From assembly GCF_004364165.1 (NCBI RefSeq), contig NZ_SOAY01000010.1:1267098-1331097 (forward strand): a stretch of DNA of 64,000 bases, given 5' to 3'. Of this stretch, positions 8,987-16,953 are shown one piece after another (the first letter of the stretch is position 1; each line of letters begins with the position of its first letter). The notes under the pieces are model-generated. The model was given only the letters and a program-made list of their open reading frames with translations. It was not told where the DNA came from and did not search any database. This DNA is from Maribacter spongiicola (GTDB lineage: Bacteria; Bacteroidota; Bacteroidia; Flavobacteriales; Flavobacteriaceae). Made by a program: the position numbers and the translations under genes.

Positions 8987-9026
8987 AGGTAGCTATTCTT
9001 TCGAATGAGGTATAGCTACCTTTTTT
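8987..9026 (+). terminator. Terminator-like hairpin after GAPDH
   Basis: AGGTAGCTAT pairs perfectly with ATAGCTACCT across a 15-base loop and is followed by a T-run (9021-9026). The next gene starts only 21 bases later with no room for a full promoter, so this probably lets part of the transcription through, making the distal genes less expressed. Confidence 0.75.
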
Positions 9027-9046
9027 CAACTTAAAAAAGGTATAAC

Positions 9047-9361
9047 ATGATAAAGGTATCAGTAATGTATCCGAACAGCGAAGGTGTAAAGTTCGATGCA
9101 GAATATTATAAAAACACACACTTGCCAATGGTTCAAAAACTAGTGGGCAGTGCAATGAAAGAATTGGAATTAGATTTAGGCGTTGGCGGCAGAGCACCTG
9201 GCGAAGCTGCACCATATGTAGCCATTGCACATTTAAAGTTTGACGATGTAGCTTCTTTTCAAGCAGCCTTTGGTCCACATGCGGCAACATTTGCAGATGA
9301 TGTAAAGAACTATACCAATGTACAGGGCGAAATACAGATTAGCGACTTGGTATCCTTCTAA
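9047..9361 (+). CDS. EthD-domain protein
   Basis: A 104-residue protein of the EthD family (dimeric alpha+beta barrel): the N-terminal beta strand MIKVSVMYP, YYKNTHLPMV (the characteristic H-x-P after a tyrosine pair) and the C-terminal VQGEIQISDLV. EthD proteins occur in oxidative catabolic and stress gene clusters; their exact reaction is mostly unknown. Fourth structural gene of the redox cluster. A small 7-bp hairpin (9362-9378) follows directly after the stop, without a T-run. Confidence 0.88.
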   Translation: MIKVSVMYPNSEGVKFDAEYYKNTHLPMVQKLVGSAMKELELDLGVGGRAPGEAAPYVAIAHLKFDDVASFQAAFGPHAATFADDVKNYTNVQGEIQISDLVSF

Positions 9362-9435
9362 ACTGATTGTGAATCAGTACAATTAGTTGCTTGGTAGTTG
9401 GTAAATAGTTTTAATAATCAGTTAAATATACATAT

Positions 9436-10095
9436 ATGGAAAATACAGATGTATCTATTGAAAAATTGGCGCAACAGTGTTTCCATGCAGTTTTTAGAAC
9501 AGATACCGATAAACCGGGTTATTACCATTTTGATTTAGGTAAGAATAGAACACCATTAGAATTTAGAACTATTTTAACTGGGCTTAAAAAAGAACTGTCA
9601 AAATTGAGCGAAACCAACTTTGGTAAAAAATTAAGTTACCATTGGTTGGTTCGTTTTGATCAGCAAGTAAATACTCCTTTTCATGTAGATAATGCGGCAC
9701 ATCAATCTTTTCTTTTGTTAGGTTATGAACCTAGCGTAATAGAAAGTGAATTGCATATTGCCGATTATCATGCGCTTGCAAAAGAAAAGGATAAAGATTA
9801 TTTAGCCAATTTCACTCCTGTGTTTAAAGAAAACGAATCACTATTGGCACCATTTACAACGAAATTGAAGTCTTTTGACAAAGAAGCGTATCATATTGTA
9901 ATCATGAATAATAGTACCCCTAAGCTTTCGGCAGAAACCTTAGGCGTGTATCATAAAGCGGTTATTGTAGAGCAAGACTTTAGTAAAAGTAGGATCGTGA
10001 ATTCGATGGTATTGAATATGACATCCGAAGAAAAACATATTGAAGATCAAGAGCGAGAAGAAAACTATCTGAACACTACTGTTATTAGTAAATAG
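9436..10095 (+). CDS. Uncharacterised protein of the redox cluster
   Basis: A 219-residue soluble protein with no signal peptide or membrane segment; I do not recognise the family. A stretch FHVDNAAHQSFLLLGYEPS (about residues 81-99) contains an HxD pair on what looks like a beta strand, and a later YHKAVIVEQD could supply another His, so a distant 2-oxoglutarate/Fe(II) oxygenase-like double-stranded beta helix is possible but unproven. The C-terminus is highly charged. It lies between EthD and the DsbA-like gene, with gaps of 74 and 51 bp, and is presumably co-transcribed with them. Confidence 0.75.
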   Translation: MENTDVSIEKLAQQCFHAVFRTDTDKPGYYHFDLGKNRTPLEFRTILTGLKKELSKLSETNFGKKLSYHWLVRFDQQVNTPFHVDNAAHQSFLLLGYEPSVIESELHIADYHALAKEKDKDYLANFTPVFKENESLLAPFTTKLKSFDKEAYHIVIMNNSTPKLSAETLGVYHKAVIVEQDFSKSRIVNSMVLNMTSEEKHIEDQEREENYLNTTVISK

Positions 10096-10146
10096 TGATG
10101 GTGAATTTTACACGGGATAAAAAATAATAATCATAAAGAAGTAATT

Positions 10147-10794
10147 ATGAGTAAAAAATTAAAAATAGATATTGTATCTGATGTAGTATGCCCTTGGTGT
10201 GCTATTGGGTATAAACGTTTAGAGAAAGCAATTACGGAACTTGGTATTGAAGATCAAGTAGAGATTGAATGGCAACCTTTTGAGCTGAACCCAGGTATGC
10301 CACCTGAGGGACAAAATGTAACCGAGCATATTACAGAAAAATACGGTTCTACGTTAGAGCAACAACAAGCGTCGCAACAGAACATGACCGAGATAGGAGA
10401 GGAGCTTGGCTTTAAATTCGATTATTTTGATGAAATGCGCATGGCTAATACATTTGATGCCCATGTATTATTAGAGTATGCAAAAGAATTTGACAAGCAG
10501 ACCGAACTGAAATTACGATTAATGAATTCGTTTTTTGGTGAAAGAAAAGATGTGTCTGACAGAGCAATATTAAAAGAAGCTTTGATAGCTGTAGGTTTAA
10601 ATGCAGATGAAGCATTGGCTAGGTTAGATAATGAAGAAGCTAGATTTGAGGTAAGAAACAAACAAGGGGAATGGAAGAATATGGGTGTCAATTCTGTACC
10701 TACAATTGTCTTTAATATGAAAAGTGCAGTAACAGGAGCACAGCCTGTTGCTACATTTAAACAAATACTTGGCGAGCTAATTGCCGAGAAATAA
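10147..10794 (+). CDS. DsbA-family (FrnE-like) oxidoreductase
   Basis: A 215-residue thioredoxin-fold protein of the DsbA/FrnE type: VCPWCAIGYKRLEKA carries the CPWC active site (residues 16-19) right after the first beta strand, and GVNSVPTIVF supplies the cis-proline loop. No signal peptide, so it is cytosolic, like FrnE, which is linked to oxidative-stress tolerance in other bacteria, and unlike periplasmic DsbA. It is followed 18 bp later by the peroxiredoxin-like gene and the two are surely co-transcribed. Confidence 0.92.
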   Translation: MSKKLKIDIVSDVVCPWCAIGYKRLEKAITELGIEDQVEIEWQPFELNPGMPPEGQNVTEHITEKYGSTLEQQQASQQNMTEIGEELGFKFDYFDEMRMANTFDAHVLLEYAKEFDKQTELKLRLMNSFFGERKDVSDRAILKEALIAVGLNADEALARLDNEEARFEVRNKQGEWKNMGVNSVPTIVFNMKSAVTGAQPVATFKQILGELIAEK

Positions 10795-10812
10795 AATAAA
10801 AACCGGTCTATT

Positions 10813-11478
10813 ATGAGTACAACAAATAAAGGCGAACTAGATGCGTTGTTATCGGTAAAACGCCAAGAAGCAGCTGCGAAATTTACAGAAGAGAAAAAGC
10901 AGGTATATGCTGAGGGTATTTTAAGTGTTGCCGCATCGGGAGTATTAGAAAATGCACTGAATGTCAATAGTAAAGCGCCTAATTTCACTTTGAAAAATGC
11001 GTTGGGCAAATCGGTTTCGTTATATGATGAGTTAAAAAACGGACCAGTAGTTTTAACGTGGTATAGAGGTGGTTGGTGTCCGTATTGTAACATCACACTG
11101 CACTATTTACAAGAAAAATTGCCAGAAATTCAAAAAGCAGGAGCAACATTGATCGCACTTACACCAGAGTTGCCAGATAACTCTTTATCCACTTCAGAAA
11201 AGAACAAATTAGAATTTACCGTCCTTAGTGATGTTGGTAATGTAGTTGGTAAAGAATACGGAGTGGTCTATACGTTAACCGATGATGTAGCTAGTATTTA
11301 TGAAGCCGGTTTTGGTTTAAGCGAAGTAAACGGCGATGATACTAATGAACTTCCGTTAGCTGCGACTTATGTGATTGATACCAATGCGGTAATACAGTAT
11401 GCTTTTTTAGATGAAGACTATAGAAAACGCGCAGAAGTATCGGAAATAGTATCGGCTTTAAATAAGTTGAACCAATAA
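10813..11478 (+). CDS. Peroxiredoxin-like AhpC/TSA-family protein
   Basis: A 221-residue protein with the peroxiredoxin/thioredoxin fold (APNFTLKNALGKSVSLYDEL, then VVLTWYRGGWCPYCNITL). The CPYC site sits where peroxiredoxins carry the peroxidatic cysteine, as in the Prx-like group that keeps a CxxC pair. The role is thiol-dependent peroxide or disulfide reduction in the cytosol. The N-terminal roughly 45 residues are helical and charged. It lies between the DsbA-like and DoxX-like genes with short gaps (18 and 29 bp), adding to the thiol-redox character of the cluster. Confidence 0.9.
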   Translation: MSTTNKGELDALLSVKRQEAAAKFTEEKKQVYAEGILSVAASGVLENALNVNSKAPNFTLKNALGKSVSLYDELKNGPVVLTWYRGGWCPYCNITLHYLQEKLPEIQKAGATLIALTPELPDNSLSTSEKNKLEFTVLSDVGNVVGKEYGVVYTLTDDVASIYEAGFGLSEVNGDDTNELPLAATYVIDTNAVIQYAFLDEDYRKRAEVSEIVSALNKLNQ

Positions 11479-11507
11479 CCGCGTAACCAATTAAACCACC
11501 AATAAAT

Positions 11508-11858
11508 ATGAAAACGAACAAAATCATTTATTACGTAGCCACTGGTATTTTTACCTTGGTAATGCTGTTTTCTGCAGGCATGTATTTTTTTAATCATAAA
11601 TATATTAAGGGAGCCTTTACGAGTTTGGGCTACCCAACGTATTTAATATATCCGTACGCTACGGCAAAGTTGGTAGGGTTGTTTGCAATTTGGAATCCTA
11701 AGTTTCATCATATTAAAGAATGGGCATACTCTGCATTTTTCTTTGCGGTTACCTTGGCATTTTTTGCACACATTATGGTAAGTGACGGCGAACAAATGGC
11801 AGCTGTAATTGCTTGGGTAGCATTGGTAGTTTCTTATATCTTTAGCAAAAGGATATAG
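11508..11858 (+). CDS. DoxX-like membrane protein
   Basis: A 116-residue inner-membrane protein with four predicted hydrophobic segments (about residues 7-27, 44-62, 69-89 and 94-113). The layout and the KLVGLFAIWNPKFHHIKEWAYS region match the DoxX-like small membrane proteins that often sit at the end of redox operons and are thought to work with quinones or thiol metabolism. It is the last gene of the TetR cluster; the next gene is convergent, so the transcript ends here, although I see no strong terminator in the 36-bp gap. Confidence 0.82.
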   Translation: MKTNKIIYYVATGIFTLVMLFSAGMYFFNHKYIKGAFTSLGYPTYLIYPYATAKLVGLFAIWNPKFHHIKEWAYSAFFFAVTLAFFAHIMVSDGEQMAAVIAWVALVVSYIFSKRI

Positions 11859-11894
11859 TCATTTTAAAAAAAATAGTGTGTTGTTCTTGGTTAA

Positions 11895-12791
11895 TTAAAG
11901 TACTGTTGCGCTAAAAGTATCACCCTGAGAAATATCACCAGTCTCAAAACCTTTTTTGAACCATCTAATGCGCTGCTCTGAAGTGCCATGTGTAAAAGAG
12001 TCAGGTACAACTTTGCCAGTTGATTGTCTTTGTAAGCGATCATCGCCAATAGCATTTGCAGCATTTAAGGCTTCTTCAAGATCACCTTTTTCCATCATTT
12101 GCGTCATGCTTTGTGAACGATTTGCCCAAACGCCTGCAAAGAAATCTGCTTGTAGCTCTAAACGAACAGAATATTTGTTGAATTCTGTTTCACTTAATTG
12201 TCCTCTAAGTCTATCGACTTTGGCGGTTATTCCCATTAGTTTTTGAACATGATGTCCAACTTCATGTGCAATAACATAAGCCTGTGCAAAATCGCCCGGT
12301 GCATTCATTTGTTGTTCCATATCTTGGAAAAAACTTAAGTCGAGATATAATTTTTCGTCGCCAGGGCAGTAAAAAGGACCTGTTGCACTTGAGGCTGAGC
12401 CGCAAGCAGACGATACATAACCTGTAAAAAGAACCAAAGTAGGCTCGCGGTAATCATCTAAAAGGCTATTCCATACATCTTCGGTACTGGCTAAAATAGT
12501 TGCACTGAACTCAGCTTGCTGATTCTCTATCTCAGTACCTTGATATGATTCTGTAGAAACAGTCTGACTGTTGCCGCCTAAAAAGTTACTTATTAAGGTT
12601 AACGGGTTGTTACCGGTTATGAATACAAATGCTAAGAAGAGTCCAGCGATAATTAAGCCAGTTTTTGAAAAAAGCATTTTTATTATTGGAGCGAGTAGTG
12701 TAGGGTTAAATCCACTAAAACTCCTTCTAGAACTAGATTGACCTCTCTGATCATCTACATTTGAACTTTGACGCCTACCTTGCCATTTCAT
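11895..12791 (-). CDS. Neutral zinc metallopeptidase (YpfJ/KPN_02809 family), membrane-anchored
   Basis: A 298-residue protein with a polar N-terminal tail (KWQGRRQSSN...), one transmembrane segment (about residues 43-60) and a catalytic domain with HEVGHHVQ (HExxH zinc motif). LQADFFAGVWA further on supplies the third ligand region. This is the Pfam zinc-peptidase family whose members start with the same WQGRR-type segment. The catalytic part should face the periplasm. Convergent with the DoxX-like gene; no operon partner upstream. Substrate unknown. Confidence 0.93.
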   Translation of the reverse strand: MKWQGRRQSSNVDDQRGQSSSRRSFSGFNPTLLAPIIKMLFSKTGLIIAGLFLAFVFITGNNPLTLISNFLGGNSQTVSTESYQGTEIENQQAEFSATILASTEDVWNSLLDDYREPTLVLFTGYVSSACGSASSATGPFYCPGDEKLYLDLSFFQDMEQQMNAPGDFAQAYVIAHEVGHHVQKLMGITAKVDRLRGQLSETEFNKYSVRLELQADFFAGVWANRSQSMTQMMEKGDLEEALNAANAIGDDRLQRQSTGKVVPDSFTHGTSEQRIRWFKKGFETGDISQGDTFSATVL

Positions 12792-13316
12792 AGTATTCTT
12801 ATTTTAAAAATTAGTATTTAATATTGAAAGCCTTTCAATTATCATTCTTCCCAGTATTAACCGATGAATATTCAAATTGTATCGTTTACCATTTATTTTC
12901 AAGACCTAAATTAGTTTTAGTTGTAATACACTACTTAAAAGGTTACAAATCCATTTTTAGATTCTTTAAATAAATCGATGTGTTAGTATCGAATGGCATG
13001 ATTAATATCATTAGTTCCATTGTTAAATATATTTCAATTATTCAGCATTAAAATTACAAAACCTACTTCCTGTAAAGTGCTCAAAGCAGATTATAACTAA
13101 CCATATTGGTAGTGCATGCATTTAATTTAAATATTGCTTATATCGTGATCGAACTTGTGGTGTATTGTTTGAAGTAATTTTAAAATTTGACCAATAAAAT
13201 ATTTATAAAGTATGTTTTGAAATATTCGTACATGCCATATAAAAACAAAGTGCAGAATAAATTCATTTTTTACGAATATCCATTAATGATAATTTTAATC
13301 ATATTCAGGGTCAATT
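12792..13316. other. Intergenic stretch, no gene recognised
   Basis: About 525 bases of very AT-rich sequence between the metallopeptidase start and the candidate small RNA. I see no credible reading frame, repeat array, RNA gene or clear operator. The first part must contain the metallopeptidase promoter, which I could not place. Confidence 0.6.
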
Positions 13317-13458
13317 TATTTTTGGATATAGATAATAAGGTTGGTCGTTAAATATTAAAATTGCAAATAATTGAACTGCATATGTTGTAATAATAATGGT
13401 TAGTGTTCTTATGTGCAGTTTAATGACTTAGGGGCTTACTAATATAAGTCCCTTTTTT
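13317..13458 (+). ncRNA. Candidate small RNA with own promoter and terminator
   Basis: A perfect -7 element (TATTTTTG, 13317-13324) predicts a start near 13331. About 40 bases later a 10-bp stem forms (AACTGCATAT at 13374-13383 with its partner at 13411-13420, one G-T pair), directly followed by an independent terminator hairpin (13430-13458). There is no credible reading frame in between. Promoter, structured core and terminator in about 130 bases fit a small RNA. It could instead be a terminated leader of the EEP gene at 13638. No known RNA family was recognised. Confidence 0.4.
13430..13458 (+). terminator. Rho-independent terminator with no upstream gene
   Basis: AGGGGCTTA pairs with TAAGTCCCT (9 bp, one G-T pair) around a 6-base loop and is followed by six T. 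The nearest gene upstream is on the other strand, so this must end a non-coding transcript. Confidence 0.75.
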
Positions 13459-13637
13459 ATTAGTACTAGTTCAGGATTTGATATTAGACAAAAAAAGATT
13501 GTAATTATAACAAGATCAGAATGTACATATTGATAATTTAATGGACTAAACCTTTAAAAATTTACCCTGTGAGAATTTTCTAAGACGCAATTCACTTTTA
13601 TCTAAATAAAGTAAAACCAACCACCAAAAATGTAGTT

Positions 13638-14726
13638 ATGAATTTAAGTAGTAAATTAAAATTAAGATTGTTCTTACGAGTTTTTGCTGTGCTGGCAATA
13701 ATTTTGACCATCTTTCCTTTTATCGCAGCCGATCACTGGACAGTTAGGGTTTTTGATTTTCCACATCTTCAATTAACTGTTTTGACTATGTTGGCACTAT
13801 TACTCTATTTTTTTAGATTTAATTTAAAAAGTAAAGTCGACATTCTTTTCGTTACTGTCCTGGCCGGCTGTTTTGTATTTCAAATGGCAAAAGTATACCC
13901 ATATACTATATTTGCAAAAAAAGAGATTTTCCAAAGTAGCTCCAAAAGTAAACCCACATTCGATATTTATACAGCAAATGTATTACAGAAAAATGATAAT
14001 AAAGTTTCTGTTGTTGATGAAGCTAAAAAATTTGATGCCGATATTTTATTATTTACTGAAACAGATAAAACATGGCAACAAGCATTTTCAAAGTCTTTAA
14101 GTCGAGAATATTTGTATAAGGTGGAAGTTCCTTTAAGTAATACGTATGGCATGCTCCTTTATTCCAAATTAGAACTTTTAGAACCTAGCGTAAGATATTT
14201 AGTAGAAGACACTATCCCCTCTATACATTCAAAAATAATTTTGAAATCTAAAGATACTATTCAATTGTTCGCCATACATCCTGCACCACCAACGCCACAA
14301 CATAATCCTACCTCTGTTGATAGAGATGCAGAAATGATGAAAATTGCGAAACTTACAAGAGAATCGAAATTTCCTGTCATTGTTATGGGAGATTTTAATG
14401 ATGTAGCTTGGTCAGAGACTACAGAGCTATTTCAGAAAGTAAGCGGATTATTAGATTTAAGGAAAGGACGAGGATTTTTTAGTACGTACAATGCAAAGAG
14501 TTGGATTATGCGTTGGCCGCTAGACCATATTTTTTCATCTCCAGATTTTAGGATTTTAGATGTTAAACTCGGGGATAATAATGGCTCTGATCATTTTCCA
14601 TTTTTTACCAAGTTCAGTTATGAGCCACAGTTGGCAAAAGAACAAATGTTGCCAGAACCAACAAAAGAAGAATTAAACAGGGCTTATGAGCAAATAGAAA
14701 AAGAAAATCAGGAGCAAGAGAAATGA
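13638..14726 (+). CDS. Membrane-anchored endonuclease/exonuclease/phosphatase-family protein
   Basis: A 362-residue protein with three N-terminal hydrophobic segments (about residues 13-32, 43-60 and 67-85) followed by an EEP (DNase I-like) domain. Metal and catalytic motifs are visible: FTETD, IHPAPP (catalytic His), MGDFNDVAWS and the terminal GSDHFPFF. The domain is extracytoplasmic by topology. Members of this membrane-bound branch may be phosphodiesterases or phosphatases, not necessarily nucleases. The C-terminal 30 residues are Glu/Lys-rich and probably disordered. It stands alone; a candidate small RNA precedes it and a heptamer repeat follows. Confidence 0.88.
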   Translation: MNLSSKLKLRLFLRVFAVLAIILTIFPFIAADHWTVRVFDFPHLQLTVLTMLALLLYFFRFNLKSKVDILFVTVLAGCFVFQMAKVYPYTIFAKKEIFQSSSKSKPTFDIYTANVLQKNDNKVSVVDEAKKFDADILLFTETDKTWQQAFSKSLSREYLYKVEVPLSNTYGMLLYSKLELLEPSVRYLVEDTIPSIHSKIILKSKDTIQLFAIHPAPPTPQHNPTSVDRDAEMMKIAKLTRESKFPVIVMGDFNDVAWSETTELFQKVSGLLDLRKGRGFFSTYNAKSWIMRWPLDHIFSSPDFRILDVKLGDNNGSDHFPFFTKFSYEPQLAKEQMLPEPTKEELNRAYEQIEKENQEQEK

Positions 14727-14853
14727 AATTTTTATAGTTTAATTAATGCGAATTATCTTTTTTAAAAAATAATTTGTTGTCTTTTTATTAACTCAAATTA
14801 TATGTCTCTTTAATAGAATCTTATATTTTTTATAAGGGGATTTGTAATTTATT

Positions 14854-14886
14854 AAAAGCCAAAAGCCAAAAGCCAAAAGCCAAAAG
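14854..14886. repeat. Heptanucleotide tandem repeat (AAAAGCC), about 4.7 copies
   Basis: Four exact copies of AAAAGCC plus AAAAG, in the 333-bp gap after the EEP gene. The same unit, in another register, forms a six-copy array at 44134-44175. Nothing else is recognised in this gap apart from the hairpin and promoter at 14997-15036. Confidence 0.9.
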
Positions 14887-14996
14887 TATTCTATTTAGGT
14901 AATCTAACCATTATTATAAAGATGGTTGTTGCTATACATACAGTTGTATTCTGATTTTCATGTAGAGATACTCTCTATGAAATTAAAACCATCTGT

Positions 14997-15036
14997 AAAG
15001 CCAATTACTTATAATATATTGGCTTTTGTAAATTTG
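14997..15036 (+). promoter_or_regulatory. Hairpin and promoter of the Yellow-like gene
   Basis: AAAGCCAAT (14997-15005) pairs perfectly with ATTGGCTTT (15018-15026). Two bases later comes TAAATTTG (15029-15036), a perfect -7 element, 24 bases before the start at 15060. The inverted repeat covers the spacer region and could be an operator; it has no adjacent T-run suitable for termination. Confidence 0.55.
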
Positions 15037-15059
15037 TACTTATTTAAAAGATTGAAATC

Positions 15060-16136
15060 ATGAAAAATCTCAGCTATATCATTATTCTGTTTGTTTTACT
15101 TTTTTCTTGCAAAGAAAAAACAGAAAATAAATCACAATCAACCCCTGTCATAGCACAAACGGAAACGCAGAAAATCATACAAATAGTTTCTTTTAAAGGG
15201 CAACAAGTAACAGGGGTTAGCGTGAGTAATGATGGGCGTATTTTTGCGAATTTTCCTAGATGGAGAAAAGGAGTTAAAAATTCTGTAGTAGAAATAATAA
15301 ATGGTACAAACGCTCCCTTTCCAAATGAAGAGTGGAACTCTTGGGAAATAGGAGACAAAATAGAGGTGAATAAATTTATAGGTGTACAATCTGTTGTTGT
15401 ATACGATAATCTTATCTATGTTTTAGATACTAGAAGTCCCCTTTTTCAAGAAGTTTTAGATGCACCTAGAGTTTTTGTTTTTGATATAAATACAAAAGAA
15501 TTAGAGCACACTTATATTTTAAACGAAGACGCTTACCATGCTAATTCTTATATCAATGACTTACGTCTTGATAAAAAGAACAACAAAATTTACTTCACAG
15601 ATTCCGGTAATTCTGGTTTGGTCATTTTAGATGTAAAAACTAAAAAGTTCACTAGAGTTTTAGATAACCATTCTTCTACAGCAGCGGAAGTGGAATTTTT
15701 AACTTTTGAGAATAAGAAATGGACAAATTCTGTAAATTCAGATGGAATTGCTTTAGATACTAAGAATCACAAGCTATACTATCACGCCCTTTCGGGGTAT
15801 AGTCTATATAGCATATCCACAAAAGCACTCACTTTAGACAATGAAAAAGATATTGAAAATGAAGTAACTTTTGAAACCAAAACATCTGCGCCCGACGGAA
15901 TGATTTTTGATGAAAACGGAAACTTATATTATGCCGATCTAGAACACAATAAAATTATGTATCGCAAACCAGACGGTAGTATACATACTTTAGTGGAAGG
16001 TGATGCCATAAAATGGGCAGATACTTTTAGTATATTCCAGGGTTATTTATATTTTACCAACTCTAGGATTAATGAAGTAACTACTGATATTTCTGAAATG
16101 GAATTTACCATTAACAAAATTGGATTAGCAAATTAG
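15060..16136 (+). CDS. Yellow/major royal jelly protein-like lipoprotein
   Basis: A 358-residue protein with a lipoprotein signal (LLFSCKEK, Cys17). The mature part is a beta propeller with family hallmarks: VTGVSVSNDGRIFANFPRW, VQSVVVYDNLIYVLDTRSP, YINDLRLDKKNNKIYFTDSG and SDGIALDTKNHKLYYHALSG. These match the MRJP/Yellow family, found in insects and patchily in bacteria. It would be membrane-anchored on the periplasmic or outer-membrane side. The ligand or reaction is unknown; lactonase-like sugar or metabolite binding is typical of the fold. It stands as a single gene with its own promoter, 52 bp before the dehalogenase gene. Confidence 0.9.
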   Translation: MKNLSYIIILFVLLFSCKEKTENKSQSTPVIAQTETQKIIQIVSFKGQQVTGVSVSNDGRIFANFPRWRKGVKNSVVEIINGTNAPFPNEEWNSWEIGDKIEVNKFIGVQSVVVYDNLIYVLDTRSPLFQEVLDAPRVFVFDINTKELEHTYILNEDAYHANSYINDLRLDKKNNKIYFTDSGNSGLVILDVKTKKFTRVLDNHSSTAAEVEFLTFENKKWTNSVNSDGIALDTKNHKLYYHALSGYSLYSISTKALTLDNEKDIENEVTFETKTSAPDGMIFDENGNLYYADLEHNKIMYRKPDGSIHTLVEGDAIKWADTFSIFQGYLYFTNSRINEVTTDISEMEFTINKIGLAN

Positions 16137-16188
16137 TTTTTGATGCTTCAAGAGTAAACCGAAAGTAAATATTAAATATCTTCATAAT

Positions 16189-16872
16189 ATGAAAACCAAA
16201 CCTAAAGTATTATTCTTTGATGTGAACGAAACGCTTTTGGATCTTACAAAAGTTCAAAAGAAAGTAGGGGGAGCTTTAGGCGGAAGAGAAGATTTGCTTT
16301 CCCTTTGGTTTACGACCATGTTACAATATTCATTAGTGACTTCGGCAAGTGGTCAATACAAACCCTTCGGGCATATTGGTGCCGCCGCATTAGAAATGGT
16401 GGCAGCAAATGTTGATATTTTCATATCGGAAGAAGAGGCACGCAAAATTATTGCTGAGTCCATGGGTAATTTACCCACGCACCCAGAAGTAAAAGAAGCA
16501 CTTACACAGTTGAAAAATGCCGGATACAAATTAGTAGCCTTCACCAATTCATCTAAAGGCGGATTAAAAAAGCAATTTGAATATGCCGGATTAATCGAGT
16601 ATTTTGATGAAATGCTAAGTGTAGAGCCAACCGGAAAATTTAAGCCTTTTACGGAGACCTACGCATGGGGAGCAAAACAAATGGGCGTAGAACTGGAGGA
16701 ATGTATGCTCATAGCAGCCCACGGTTGGGATGTAGCCGGTGCACTTTGGGCAGGGTGGCGTGCAGCCTTTATTGGCAGACCTGGTCAACAAGAATATCCG
16801 TTAGCACCAAAAACAGAAATTGTAGCGCCTGACTTGAAAAAAGCAGCAGATATTTTAGTGACCTACAACTAA
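16189..16872 (+). CDS. Haloacid dehalogenase type II-like hydrolase
   Basis: A 227-residue HAD-superfamily hydrolase. The nucleophile Asp is in LFFDVNETLLDL (motif I), with FTNSSKGG (motif II), the Lys in GKFKPFTETY (motif III) and AAHGWDVAGALWAGW (motif IV). This set is that of L-2-haloacid dehalogenases, which hydrolyse short 2-halo-carboxylic acids, although many relatives have other substrates. It follows the Yellow-like gene by 52 bp and may share its transcript. Marine origin would make natural haloacids a reasonable substrate; that is inference. Confidence 0.9.
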   Translation: MKTKPKVLFFDVNETLLDLTKVQKKVGGALGGREDLLSLWFTTMLQYSLVTSASGQYKPFGHIGAAALEMVAANVDIFISEEEARKIIAESMGNLPTHPEVKEALTQLKNAGYKLVAFTNSSKGGLKKQFEYAGLIEYFDEMLSVEPTGKFKPFTETYAWGAKQMGVELEECMLIAAHGWDVAGALWAGWRAAFIGRPGQQEYPLAPKTEIVAPDLKKAADILVTYN

Positions 16873-16917
16873 AATTTTGACCATTTCATTTTCAAATCTA
16901 AAGCATCTTAGAATATG

Positions 16918-16925
16918 TATCTTTG
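16918..16925 (+). promoter_or_regulatory. -7 promoter element (TATCTTTG)
   Basis: Perfect match to TAnnTTTG, 28 bases before the start at 16954. No clear -33 TTG at the usual distance. Confidence 0.55.
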
Positions 16926-16953
16926 GCGTACCATTAACTAAAGAAAGTAGTAC

